Assembly: GCA_017632155.1 (NCBI GenBank)
Contig: JAGBRZ010000176.1
Location: 1 to 34,762 of the forward strand
Source of the DNA: Clostridia bacterium
GTDB taxonomy: Bacteria; Bacillota_A; Clostridia; Oscillospirales; CAG-272
Length of the DNA: 34,762 nucleotides
Reading direction: 5' to 3'
The position numbers and the translations under genes are program-made. Below, piece by piece: positions 24,554 through 32,231 of the stretch; within the stretch, counting starts at the first letter, position 1; each line of letters begins with the position of its first letter. The notes under the pieces are model-generated. The model had not been told where the DNA came from. It searched no databases and saw nothing but the letters and a program-made list of their open reading frames with translations.

Positions 24554-24622
24554 GGTTTTTGAAGTAATTTATGTGTTTATATACCCGGTTTATCAATTAT
24601 CCTATTTTTTTTGAAAATCCTA

Positions 24623-24651
24623 TTGACAATATAATCCACCTGTGGTATAAT
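24623..24651 (+). promoter_or_regulatory. Consensus promoter of the padR operon
   Basis: TTGACA (24623-24628), a 17-base spacer and TATAAT (24646-24651), both perfect. Confidence 0.88.
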
Positions 24652-24661
24652 TATATCGTCA

Positions 24662-24689
24662 CGCGATATATCGTTTCGTGATATATCGT
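24662..24689 (+). promoter_or_regulatory. Tandem PadR operator-like repeats
   Basis: CGYGATATATCGT occurs twice (24662-24674 and 24677-24689), 15 bases apart. Each contains the palindrome GATATATC. They lie just downstream of the transcription start, suited to autorepression by the PadR protein encoded next. Confidence 0.65.
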
Positions 24690-24714
24690 GAAACTGTATA
24701 ATCGGGAGAAAATC

Positions 24715-25032
24715 ATGGGAATAACAAACACCTCGGCACTTACCGAAACCGCATATTATATTTTACTTTCGCTTCAAAAGCAATCGCACGGTTACGCCAT
24801 AATGCAAAACATCACCGCAATAACAAACGGCAGAATAAAAATGGGAGCAGGCACTTTATACGGTGCATTAAGCGCATTAAACGCTAAAAAGCTCATAAAA
24901 GAGTGCGAATGTGAAGATCCCGCACGCAGAGAATATGTCATTACCGATGAGGGCAAAAAAGTGCTCAAAAAGGAAATCGAACGTCTTGAAGAACTGCTAA
25001 ATAACGCAAAAACATATTACACGGAGGAATGA
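24715..25032 (+). CDS. PadR-family transcriptional regulator
   Basis: 105 residues, typical of short (class s-PadR) members. The winged helix shows SHGYAIMQNI, the recognition segment GAGTLYGALSAL and the wing YVITDEGKKVL, followed by a dimerising C-terminal helix. The ATG at 24715 has GGGAGA five bases upstream. It heads an operon with a DUF2812 protein and a membrane protein, a frequent Clostridial arrangement in which PadR represses its own operon until a membrane or drug stress signal. Confidence 0.93.
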   Translation: MGITNTSALTETAYYILLSLQKQSHGYAIMQNITAITNGRIKMGAGTLYGALSALNAKKLIKECECEDPARREYVITDEGKKVLKKEIERLEELLNNAKTYYTEE

Positions 25033-25033
25033 T

Positions 25034-25660
25034 ATGAAAAAGCTTACACGAATCAGATGCTTTGTCGACAAGAAAAAAGAAGAAGAATATCTGAACGAGA
25101 TGAATAAAAAAGGGTGGAAACTCGAATATTTACAGTTTGGATGTATATTAAACTTTACCGAAAGCGAACCGAATGAATATTTCACCTCTATCTATGCAAC
25201 CGACAAACCCAAAGTCCTGCAAATGACATCAGCGGCAGTATTAAGCGGATATGATAATATTCCTCATACATATGACGGCAGAAGCAATTTTCTGTATCTT
25301 ACCGGCAAAAAAGGAAAAGTTGATAAGAATTTTATAAGTGATAACGAGAACCTCAGAAGCCATTTCAAGCATTTGTCTATTTTTTACAAAAAATGCGCAC
25401 TTGCTGCCCTTCTAACCGCAATCATAGCAATAATATGTATGATACTCTGCACACCAACAATATACAAAGCCATATACTGCATCAACAATAATATCCTCGT
25501 CGAGCATCACAGCTTGTTTATTTCTTTATTTGTAGTAGGCGGAATTACAACAATTGCGATTCTCGTATTGATCACATACTGTGTGCTGTATTCTCGCCTA
25601 TACTTCAATTGTAAAAAGCAATGTGATACTCTTAATTCGGATATGAAGCTCTATGAATAA
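25034..25660 (+). CDS. DUF2812 domain membrane protein
   Basis: 208 residues. The N-terminal half matches DUF2812: KRLxxF-type opening (here RIRCFVDKKKEEEYL), NEMNKKGWKLEYLQ, and a beta-rich region. Two membrane helices follow (about residues 120-142 and 160-185), with a short cytoplasmic tail. The function is unknown; the family is nearly always beside a PadR gene. GGAGG six bases before the ATG lies over the padR stop, which is one base away. Confidence 0.85.
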   Translation: MKKLTRIRCFVDKKKEEEYLNEMNKKGWKLEYLQFGCILNFTESEPNEYFTSIYATDKPKVLQMTSAAVLSGYDNIPHTYDGRSNFLYLTGKKGKVDKNFISDNENLRSHFKHLSIFYKKCALAALLTAIIAIICMILCTPTIYKAIYCINNNILVEHHSLFISLFVVGGITTIAILVLITYCVLYSRLYFNCKKQCDTLNSDMKLYE

Positions 25661-26834
25661 TCGCTATATAAAAAAGTTTTACGGTATTGTGGCTTACGTT
25701 GAGGCTCCGCTTATTATAATTTGCGCATCGCAGTTTTTATACATCATAGCAGATTTTTCAAATAAAGCCTTGAGTTCCTACCGAGATGTCGATTATTCCG
25801 TAATCAACTCTTGGATATGTCTTGTTACAGTTTGTCTGATTTCGCATTCGATATTGCATGTTATAACCAAGCATAACAACGATCTGCGTGAAAAATATCG
25901 GTCACGCGGAAGCAAGCTTGATCTGAAAGAGCGATTGACCTTTGCTTTTCGTGAATCCGGAATGATCCTCAAATCGCTCATAGCCGGTTTAATTTATATC
26001 ATTATGCCAATAAGATGGACAAATCCGGCATTGGCGGTGATATTCAATACAGACGTTTTTTCGGTCAACAAATTCATCGCTCTATCGGTATTTCTTCCGA
26101 TACTGTTTATAATTGCGCTTCTGTCACATCTATCGGCTTACGGGTATTGGTGGCGATGCAGTAACCAAATGTTTTACGGCAAAAAGGTTATCATCAAGAA
26201 TGCGCTGACAATCGCTCTTACCTATACGTTCGGAGAATTTTTTATCATTAACGCTCTCGCCTTCTTCGACTCAAACAAGCATATCATAAAACAATTATTA
26301 ACTTATAAAACGCTTATTGCATTGCTGATTCCGATCATTTTGATAACAGCTTATATCTATCTTCGCGCTCTCTTCAAACGAAATAAATGCATCAAGCAAT
26401 TAAGAAAGATTTGCTGTGAGAAAGGCTACGCTCTGACCAATATTCAATACCCTTACCGTTCCGTTTTCAAAGTCTGCGAGGGAGAAAGTTTCAAAGTCGG
26501 CATTGGAAATAAAACGTACTCATGCAAATTTATCGGAACGCTCGACTCATTGACTCCGCTTGCGTTGTATCCAAACGGAACAATGGTTTTCTTGGATAAA
26601 AATCCGTTTAAAGTCACAACGATATATAAGTTTGCTTACAAATCGGACTGTCCGCAAATACTGGTACTCAATCCTACTCCGCGACATGTTTATGCGCATC
26701 AAGAGGGAAACCGGCTTGCTAAAGTTGACAACGGCGACCGTGTAGGCAACTACAAACTTTATACCGCGACCGCATTTCTACGTGCACTTGAACTTGATGT
26801 GTTAGACAGAAACATCAATTCAAGTCATAGATAA
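25653..26834 (+). CDS. Multi-pass membrane protein of unknown function
   Basis: 393 residues. I do not recognise the family. There are about six hydrophobic segments in residues 1-250 (for example LIIICASQFLYII, WICLVTVCLIS, LIAGLIYIIMP, FIALSVFLPILFIIALL), with a KYRSRGSKLDLKERLTF loop. A soluble C-terminal domain of ~140 residues is rich in Lys and Tyr, with strands such as YSCKFIGTLDS and FKVTTIYKFAY, possibly extracytoplasmic. It overlaps the DUF2812 gene by 8 bases and so is cotranslated, making it the probable effector of the PadR operon. Confidence 0.75.
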   Translation: MNNRYIKKFYGIVAYVEAPLIIICASQFLYIIADFSNKALSSYRDVDYSVINSWICLVTVCLISHSILHVITKHNNDLREKYRSRGSKLDLKERLTFAFRESGMILKSLIAGLIYIIMPIRWTNPALAVIFNTDVFSVNKFIALSVFLPILFIIALLSHLSAYGYWWRCSNQMFYGKKVIIKNALTIALTYTFGEFFIINALAFFDSNKHIIKQLLTYKTLIALLIPIILITAYIYLRALFKRNKCIKQLRKICCEKGYALTNIQYPYRSVFKVCEGESFKVGIGNKTYSCKFIGTLDSLTPLALYPNGTMVFLDKNPFKVTTIYKFAYKSDCPQILVLNPTPRHVYAHQEGNRLAKVDNGDRVGNYKLYTATAFLRALELDVLDRNINSSHR

Positions 26835-26855
26835 ATAAGGTGACTAAGACATAAA

Positions 26856-26905
26856 TTCCCTTCCTGGTTCACGGGAATGGGGCGGGGGATGGGTCCCTAT
26901 TTAAA
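26856..26905. repeat. GC-rich interspersed repeat, copy 1
   Basis: TTCCC, TTCCTGGTTCACGGGAA, a G-rich stretch, GGGTCCCT and TTTAAA. The same ordered elements return at 26971-27021. Confidence 0.5.
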
Positions 26906-26970
26906 ATATGCAAAATTACATGGATATCTGCAAAATCTCTATCCGAAAACAATATTTGAGCTGAAACGAG

Positions 26971-27021
26971 GTTCCCCTCCTCGGTTTACGAGGAGGGGGC
27001 AGGGGAGGTGTCCCTCTTAAA
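26971..27021. repeat. GC-rich interspersed repeat, copy 2
   Basis: TTCCCC, CCTCCTCGGTTTACGAGGAGG (a hairpin), GGGGCAGGGGAGG, TGTCCCT and CTTAAA, the diverged partner of 26856-26905. Between the copies is about 65 bases of AT-rich DNA. Confidence 0.5.
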
Positions 27022-27051
27022 GGGCGCGGAATTTTCAGCTTAATAAAAAAT

Positions 27052-27093
27052 GAAGGAGCAAAAATCGCCCGCAAGGGGCGATTTTACTCCTTC
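27052..27093. repeat. Long hairpin in the repeat-rich gap
   Basis: GAAGGAG plus AAAATCGCCC pairs with GGGCGATTTT plus CTCCTTC, an almost perfect 18-bp stem with a GCAA tetraloop-like turn. It may act as a terminator-like or small repeat structure. Confidence 0.6.
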
Positions 27094-27140
27094 CAAACCG
27101 CCTGCGGGACGCAGTCGGTTCGGAGTGCAAGGGAATATTT

Positions 27141-27201
27141 CGACCTCTGCGGAGGTCGACAAGGGCTCTGCCCTTGACCCGCAAACTTTTGAAAAAGTTT
27201 G
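27141..27201. repeat. Cluster of three short hairpins
   Basis: CGACCTC/GAGGTCG (27141-27158), CAAGGGC/GCCCTTG (27160-27176) and CAAACTTT/AAAGTTTG (27182-27201) follow one another. Such strings of small palindromes recur in Clostridial intergenic DNA. Bases 27262-27289 also hold a CACTAGCCACTAGT direct repeat. Confidence 0.55.
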
Positions 27202-27288
27202 ATCAAAACTTCGTCACTTTATAAAAATCGGAAATTTTCGAGCAACGCGAGAAAATTCACCTTCACTAGCCACTAGTCACTAGCCACT

Positions 27289-27324
27289 AAAAAACTGCAA
27301 GTCCGATCGGACTTGCAGTTTTTT
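27289..27324 (-). terminator. Terminator of the transketolase operon
   Basis: A perfect 36-base palindrome with A and T ends, beginning four bases beyond the minus-strand stop. It is symmetric, so it can stop transcription from either side. Confidence 0.85.
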
Positions 27325-27327
27325 ATC

Positions 27328-28269
27328 TTACTTCTTCGCTGCAATAGCTGCCTTAGCCTTTGCAACGATATTTTCGGTTGTGAGACCGTAAGCCTCGAGA
27401 AGTGCGGGTACCTTGCCCGACTTACCGAACTTATCCTCAACGCCTACGCGGAGAACGGGAACGGGGCAATTCTCGCAAACGACCTCTGCAACAGCCGCGC
27501 CGAGACCGCCGAGGATATTGTGCTCCTCTGCAGTAACGATGCATCCGGTGGTCTTTGCCGCCTCGATGATGTCTTCCTTATCAATAGGCTTGATGGTGTG
27601 AACGTTGGTAACTCTCGCAGAAATGCCTTCCTCTGCGAGCTTCTCAGCCGCCTCGATCGCCATATAGAGCATAGTACCGGTTGCCATAATGGTAACGTCT
27701 GTACCCTCGCGGACGGTGAGGTTCTTGCCGAACTCGAACTTATAATCAGCCTCGTCGAATACTACCGGAACAGCAAGTCTGCCGAAGCGGATGTAAACAG
27801 GGCCAACGTAGTTAAGCGCCCACTCAACAGCCGCGCGAGCCTCTACGTCGTCAGCGGGGTTAAGAACAACCATTCCGGGAATGGTTCTCATAACGCCGAG
27901 GTCCTCGAGGCACTGGTGGGTCGCGCCGTCCTCACCAACGGTGATACCCGCGTGAGTTGCGCCGATCTTAACGTTGAGGTGGGGATATGCGATAGAGTTA
28001 CGAACCTGCTCGAACGCACGTCCTGCCGCGAACATTGCGAAGGTGGAAGCGAAAACGGGCTTGCCGGTGGTCGCAATACCTGCCGCAACGGTCATCATAT
28101 TGCCCTCTGCGATACCGCAGTCGAAAAATCTTTCGGGGAACTTCTTCTTGAAAATACCAGTCTTGGTTGCAGCCGCAAGGTCAGCGTCGAGAACGACGAA
28201 ATCGTACTTCTCGCCAAGAGCCGCAAGCGCGTTACCGTAGGATTCTCTTGTTGCTATTTTCTGTGCCAT
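27328..28269 (-). CDS. Transketolase, C-terminal subunit
   Basis: 313 residues. This half carries the pyrimidine-binding and C-terminal domains of a split transketolase. Visible marks are DADLAAATKTG, the FDCGIAEGNM motif with the catalytic Glu that activates thiamine diphosphate, FASTFAMFAAGRAFEQVRN, and HAGITVGEDGATHQ. With the N-terminal subunit it moves two-carbon units between ketose and aldose phosphates in the pentose phosphate pathway. AGGAGG nine bases upstream supports the ATG. It starts 16 bases after the N-terminal subunit stop. Confidence 0.95.
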   Translation of the reverse strand: MAQKIATRESYGNALAALGEKYDFVVLDADLAAATKTGIFKKKFPERFFDCGIAEGNMMTVAAGIATTGKPVFASTFAMFAAGRAFEQVRNSIAYPHLNVKIGATHAGITVGEDGATHQCLEDLGVMRTIPGMVVLNPADDVEARAAVEWALNYVGPVYIRFGRLAVPVVFDEADYKFEFGKNLTVREGTDVTIMATGTMLYMAIEAAEKLAEEGISARVTNVHTIKPIDKEDIIEAAKTTGCIVTAEEHNILGGLGAAVAEVVCENCPVPVLRVGVEDKFGKSGKVPALLEAYGLTTENIVAKAKAAIAAKK

Positions 28270-28285
28270 AATTACTACCTCCTAA

Positions 28286-29113
28286 TCAAAGGCTTGCCTT
28301 GATCTCGGCAACTGCCTGCGCGTACTGCTCGTCGTTGGGAGCAGAGCCGTGCCAGCTTGCCTGATCTTCCATAAAGGAAACGCCCTTGCCCTTTACGGAA
28401 TTTGCGATGATGACGGAAGGCTTGCCCTTGCAAGCGCGAGCGTTTGCAAATGCCGCCTCGATGGACTCGAAATCGTGAGCATCGGCAATAATTACGTTGA
28501 AGCCGAAGCCTTCAAACTTCTTGTCGTGGGGCATGGGGTTCATAACCTCGGTGATCTTACCGTCGATCTGAAGACCGTTGAGGTCGAGGATGAAGCAGAG
28601 GTTGTCAAGCTTGTAGTGAGCGGCAAACATAGCTGCCTCCCAAACCTGACCTTCCTGGGACTCGCCGTCGCCGAGGATAGCGTATGTACGGTAATCCTTG
28701 CCGTCGATCTTAGCCGCGAGAGCCATTCCGCAAGCTGCGGAAACGCCGAGACCGAGCGAACCGGTGGTCATATCAACGCCGGGAGTGCCCTTCATATCGG
28801 GGTGACCCTGAAGGAAGGAACCAACCTGGCGGAGGTTCTTAAGCTCGTCCTTCGAGAAGAAGCCCTTTTCTGCGAGAGCTGCGTAAAGAGCGGGAGCGGT
28901 GTGACCCTTCGAAAGCACGAGTCTATCGCGATCGGGGTTCTTGGGATCAGCGGGATTTACGTTCATCTCCGAAAAATAGAGATAGGTCATAATGTCAGCG
29001 ATCGAGAGCGATCCTCCGGGATGGCCCGATGCTGCTGCGTGTACGCCCTCAAGAATGCCAAGACGGATCTCTCTGGCGGTTTCTTTGAGCATCTGAAGCT
29101 TTGCGTTATCCAT
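28286..29113 (-). CDS. Transketolase, N-terminal subunit
   Basis: 275 residues. It is the thiamine diphosphate and metal-binding half: SGHPGGSLS, SKGHTAPALYA, GSLGLG and GDGESQEGQVWEA followed by ILDLNG. The two-gene arrangement is usual in Clostridia and archaea. GGAGG precedes the ATG at a normal distance. Confidence 0.95.
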   Translation of the reverse strand: MDNAKLQMLKETAREIRLGILEGVHAAASGHPGGSLSIADIMTYLYFSEMNVNPADPKNPDRDRLVLSKGHTAPALYAALAEKGFFSKDELKNLRQVGSFLQGHPDMKGTPGVDMTTGSLGLGVSAACGMALAAKIDGKDYRTYAILGDGESQEGQVWEAAMFAAHYKLDNLCFILDLNGLQIDGKITEVMNPMPHDKKFEGFGFNVIIADAHDFESIEAAFANARACKGKPSVIIANSVKGKGVSFMEDQASWHGSAPNDEQYAQAVAEIKASL

Positions 29114-29149
29114 TTTTTCCTCCGTTAGAGTAAATTTTTATACAATTAT

Positions 29150-29178
29150 ATTATATAATAAAAATCCCCGTTTGTCAA
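29150..29178 (-). promoter_or_regulatory. Promoter of the transketolase operon
   Basis: TTGACA (29178-29173), a 17-base spacer and TATAAT (29155-29150) on the minus strand. The -35 box sits in the loop of a hairpin (29161-29169 with 29182-29190). Confidence 0.82.
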
Positions 29179-29236
29179 TGGGGGGATTTTATTTTTGTCG
29201 GGTTGAACAAAACTTCAAAGCTTTGAGGATTCAATC

Positions 29237-29265
29237 TTGACTTTTTCTCTCACTCGTGCTATACT
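29237..29265 (+). promoter_or_regulatory. Promoter of the D-amino acid aminotransferase gene
   Basis: TTGACT (29237-29242), a 17-base spacer ending in TGC and TATACT (29260-29265). Confidence 0.8.
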
Positions 29266-29308
29266 TAATATAGGAAATCATTGATTAAAATATATTCGGA
29301 GGCAAACA

Positions 29309-30151
29309 TTGAAAGATTTAGCTTATTACAACGGCAAAATATCGTCGATTGAAGATATGAGAGTACCTATGCTCGACCGCGGTTGCTATTTTGGTGACGG
29401 CGTATATGACGCGACTTTCGCGCGCAACCATATCGTCTGGCAGCTTGAGGAGCACGTCGCACGCCTTTACAGAAGCGCAGACGCACTCGGCATCGGCATC
29501 CCCCACACGCCCGAGGAGTTTTGCGCCCTCATCCGCAGACTCGTCACGCAGGTCGACACAGGCGAGCAGTGGGTGTATTTTCAGGTAACTCGCGGCACCG
29601 CTCCCCGCAATCACGCCTGGGGCGAAATGTGCCACGGAAACGTCTGGGTAATGCTTCGCCCGACGGAGATGGTGGACGTATACAAAAAGATCAAGCTCAT
29701 CACCGTGCCCGACACACGTTTTCTGCATTGCGACATAAAGACGATCAACCTCATCCCCTCCGTTATGGCATCGCAGAAGGCTGAAATGGCGGGCGCGCAG
29801 GAGGCTGTCCTGCACCGTGACGGCAGAGTCACCGAGGGCTCGCATTCGAACATACATATCATCAAGGACGGCGTTTTCCGCACCGCACCGACCGATAATC
29901 TCATTCTGCCCGGCATCGCCCGTGCAAATCTGATCCGCTATTGCGGGATCCTCGGCATTCCCGTGCGCGAGGAAGCATTCACGCTCGATGAAATGATGGA
30001 AGCCGACGAGATCATATCTTCCGCGGTAAGCCGCTACTGCCTCGCCGCAGAAGAGATCGACGGCAAACCCGTCGGCGGCAAAGCCCCCGAACTTCTCCGC
30101 GCACTTCAGGATATGGCACGCAAGGAAGTTTTTGAGGCGACCGATAATTGA
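29309..30151 (+). CDS. dat: D-amino acid aminotransferase (PLP fold IV)
   Basis: 280 residues, the usual family length. Fold-type IV enzyme interconverting D-alanine and D-glutamate for peptidoglycan. The motifs are DRGCYFGDGVYD, the PLP Lys144 in DIKTINLIPS, GAQEAVLHRDG with VTEGSHSN, and LILPGIAR for the cofactor phosphate. Arg100 and His102 in TAPRNH match the carboxylate clamp of D-alanine aminotransferase rather than IlvE or 4-amino-4-deoxychorismate lyase. The start is TTG: GGAGG lies about seven bases before it and no ATG is nearby. It is monocistronic between divergent transketolase and a tandem-repeat gap. Confidence 0.9.
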   Translation: MKDLAYYNGKISSIEDMRVPMLDRGCYFGDGVYDATFARNHIVWQLEEHVARLYRSADALGIGIPHTPEEFCALIRRLVTQVDTGEQWVYFQVTRGTAPRNHAWGEMCHGNVWVMLRPTEMVDVYKKIKLITVPDTRFLHCDIKTINLIPSVMASQKAEMAGAQEAVLHRDGRVTEGSHSNIHIIKDGVFRTAPTDNLILPGIARANLIRYCGILGIPVREEAFTLDEMMEADEIISSAVSRYCLAAEEIDGKPVGGKAPELLRALQDMARKEVFEATDN

Positions 30152-30167
30152 TCTCCCTTTACAAAAT

Positions 30168-30270
30168 AATTATTCATTATTCATCAGCGAAGCGGCTTCA
30201 TTATTCATTATTCATTAATAACCTTTAGTGGGTCAAATGAATAATGAATGATGAATAATGAAAAATGAAT
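30168..30270. repeat. ATTCATT/AATGAAT inverted low-complexity repeat
   Basis: Several ATTATTCATT units (30168-30183, 30198-30217) face AATGAATAATG units (30236-30270), so the region can fold back on itself. No gene is seen here. Confidence 0.6.
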
Positions 30271-30312
30271 AATCAGGCTGAATCATTTGATATTAAACGA
30301 TTCAGCCTGATT
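30271..30312 (-). terminator. Terminator of the InlB-repeat protein gene
   Basis: A 14-bp perfect stem (30271-30284 with 30299-30312) lies four bases past the minus-strand stop. Confidence 0.75.
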
Positions 30313-30315
30313 TCT

Positions 30316-31437
30316 TTATCTTCCATTAAGTTTTTCAGCATCCACCCATATTGCGGGACGGAGACCGTAGATTTCATGAGCTTTCATTGTCCCTTCGGCT
30401 CCGCCGCATGCTTTCCAGTTTTTATTGTTTTCAAACAAACGGAGAGTCCAACCATAGCATGTATAAGTTACACCGTTCCATCCTCTTTCCCCAACCGCGC
30501 CGGTATTCTCGCAACCCATCAGCTTGGCGTACTCTGTGCCAAATCCGAATTCATCGGGACCGTAAAGGAGATCCTTTTCCTTCCTTGACAGCAAGAACAC
30601 CTTATCTGTCGTTCCGAGTTTTTCATCGTAGTAACCGCAGAGCATTGCCTTCTCTTCCTCGCTGAACACCTTATCGATGAACTCCCCGTTCAGCCACTCG
30701 CGGAGATCGCAATCAGCCCAGCTTTTATACTTTCGTTCCGAATCAAGAGGTTTTGCGTCGATAACGTATTTAGTCACCATAAGGTACTTGCCGTCCTTTT
30801 TATCAATCGAAACCCACTCAATCGGCTCCTTTTCCCAGCCAATCAGCTTTCCGTTTTCATAAATGGGAAGATTCTGCTCATATTCGCCGAGGAAATAGGT
30901 CTGCCCGGGTCTGAACTTGCTCCAACGGGCATATAGCTTAAACTCATCATCGGGATAAGTCCATACTCCATCGTTAAGGAAGAACCCGTCAAATATCTCC
31001 CAACCCACGAAATAGTAACCTTTTCGTTCGGCTTTTGGCAGAGTAAACTCCGAGCCATAGGGCACCGTCATACTCTCAACCTCGCATTCGCCATATCCTT
31101 GTGGAAGTACAAATATAAATTCCGTCTCAAACGGTTTCCAATGCGCGGTCAAGTCAAGGTCCCTTGTCACGGGCTCGGTTTCGAAATCGAAAAGTATTTC
31201 GTTGCCTTGCTTGTCGAGATAATACCAGCCGTCGAAAGTGTAGCCGTACCGACCCGTCGAAGGCGGTTCTTTGACAAATCCCTTTTTGACGATATTCGTT
31301 TCGATCTTTCCGTCAAAGCCGTAATTATAAACAACGATAAATTCCGCCTTCGTCCAACCTATCGAGGCAACGGCGAAGAAGATGACAGCCATAAAGGCAA
31401 CTCCTATCAAAAGTCTGATTCTTTCTTTTTTCGTCAT
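30316..31437 (-). CDS. Membrane-anchored protein with InlB-type repeats and DUF6273-like domain
   Basis: 373 residues. After a short basic start comes one membrane helix (about 9-28). Two Listeria-Bacteroides (InlB B) repeats follow, with YGYTFDGWYY...LTAHW near 60-103 and KGYYFVGWE...LYARW near 135-175. The C-terminal ~180 residues look like DUF6273: PIEWVSIDKKDGKYLMVTKY, SWADCDLREWLN, DKVFLLSRKE and a YGLRPAIWVD ending. These domains occur on the outer face of Gram-positive cells; the role is unknown. AGGAGG nine bases before the ATG at 31437 supports this start over two earlier in-frame ATGs. I saw no convincing promoter. Confidence 0.8.
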   Translation of the reverse strand: MTKKERIRLLIGVAFMAVIFFAVASIGWTKAEFIVVYNYGFDGKIETNIVKKGFVKEPPSTGRYGYTFDGWYYLDKQGNEILFDFETEPVTRDLDLTAHWKPFETEFIFVLPQGYGECEVESMTVPYGSEFTLPKAERKGYYFVGWEIFDGFFLNDGVWTYPDDEFKLYARWSKFRPGQTYFLGEYEQNLPIYENGKLIGWEKEPIEWVSIDKKDGKYLMVTKYVIDAKPLDSERKYKSWADCDLREWLNGEFIDKVFSEEEKAMLCGYYDEKLGTTDKVFLLSRKEKDLLYGPDEFGFGTEYAKLMGCENTGAVGERGWNGVTYTCYGWTLRLFENNKNWKACGGAEGTMKAHEIYGLRPAIWVDAEKLNGR

Positions 31438-31560
31438 AATCCATGCCCTCCTTTTTCCTTTCATCCATACAACGAATTTTTTGTCAATTATTTTCACTTT
31501 GCAACCGATTTTCAACATTTATTTACATTTTAACGAAAAGTAAATAATTCAAGCGCCCTA

Positions 31561-31589
31561 TTGACTTTCAGCACATCGTGTGCTATAAT
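31561..31589 (+). promoter_or_regulatory. Promoter of the tetR-acyl-CoA synthetase operon
   Basis: TTGACT (31561-31566), a 17-base spacer and a perfect TATAAT (31584-31589). An operator lies in the spacer. Confidence 0.85.
31571..31583 (+). promoter_or_regulatory. TetR operator site 1
   Basis: GCACA-TCG-TGTGC is a perfect palindrome filling the space between the -35 and -10 boxes. Confidence 0.75.
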
Positions 31590-31592
31590 ATC

Positions 31593-31607
31593 GGCACAAT
31601 GTGTGCC
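31593..31607 (+). promoter_or_regulatory. TetR operator site 2
   Basis: GGCACA-ATG-TGTGCC is a second perfect palindrome with the same half-site, over the transcription start. The two centres are 23 bases apart (about two helix turns), so two dimers could bind side by side. Confidence 0.75.
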
Positions 31608-31622
31608 GAAAGAGGTGATACT

Positions 31623-32201
31623 ATGCCCGAGGCTGCAGTTAGCCTTATTCACGACGAAATGTCGCAAAAAATAATCAATGCAGTTGAAGAGATCGCCATG
31701 GAGGGCGGCGCCGCTACACTCACTGTGCGTCAGATACTCCGAAAGCTTGATATTTCAAACCGCGTTTTCTATAACCGTTTTCCAAACATCGAATCGGTGC
31801 TTGACATCGTTTACCGCAACACGATAGTCAAGATACGCACGGCTTTCGAATCCCCAATCAATATTAAGGATGACTTTTTCGAATACGCAAAAGACGTTGT
31901 CAGCCGTTCGCTCCTCGTTTCCTACGAGGTCAAGATGAAATTCAATCAGTACATCTTCGAGGAAGACTCGCTCGGCGAGCTCAACCGCTCCTGGTGGACC
32001 GATGAGATAAAAAAATTAATAGTCTTCGCAAAAGAGCATAAGCTTATAAAGGACGTTGACGAGGAGACTCTCGCCTACTCTATTTGGTGCTTCTGCCGCG
32101 GCTACAATGCCGATGCCGTCGCTCGCGGTCTGCCGAAAGAAAAGGCGGTCGAGGACTTCAAATACAGCTTCTCCTTCCTCCTTGAAGGACTTAAAATTTA
32201 A
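31623..32201 (+). CDS. TetR-family transcriptional regulator
   Basis: 192 residues. The N-terminal helix-turn-helix reads LTVRQILRKLDISNRVFYNR with the usual F-x-x-I/V-E-S-V-L motif after it. The C-terminal ligand domain is helical and is not assigned to a subfamily. It most likely represses its own operon through the two palindromes overlapping the promoter. The next gene, an acyl-CoA synthetase 30 bases downstream, suggests an acyl-CoA or fatty-acid-like inducer. AGAGGTG precedes the ATG at 31623; an earlier in-frame ATG lies inside the promoter. Confidence 0.9.
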   Translation: MPEAAVSLIHDEMSQKIINAVEEIAMEGGAATLTVRQILRKLDISNRVFYNRFPNIESVLDIVYRNTIVKIRTAFESPINIKDDFFEYAKDVVSRSLLVSYEVKMKFNQYIFEEDSLGELNRSWWTDEIKKLIVFAKEHKLIKDVDEETLAYSIWCFCRGYNADAVARGLPKEKAVEDFKYSFSFLLEGLKI

Positions 32202-32231
32202 TTTCACTATCTCCGAAAGGGTATTTTTAAT

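Noticed and set aside
27262..27289. CACTAG direct repeats as a possible CRISPR or satellite
   Set aside because: The units are only about 8-14 bases with no spacers of even length, so this is a simple short duplication.
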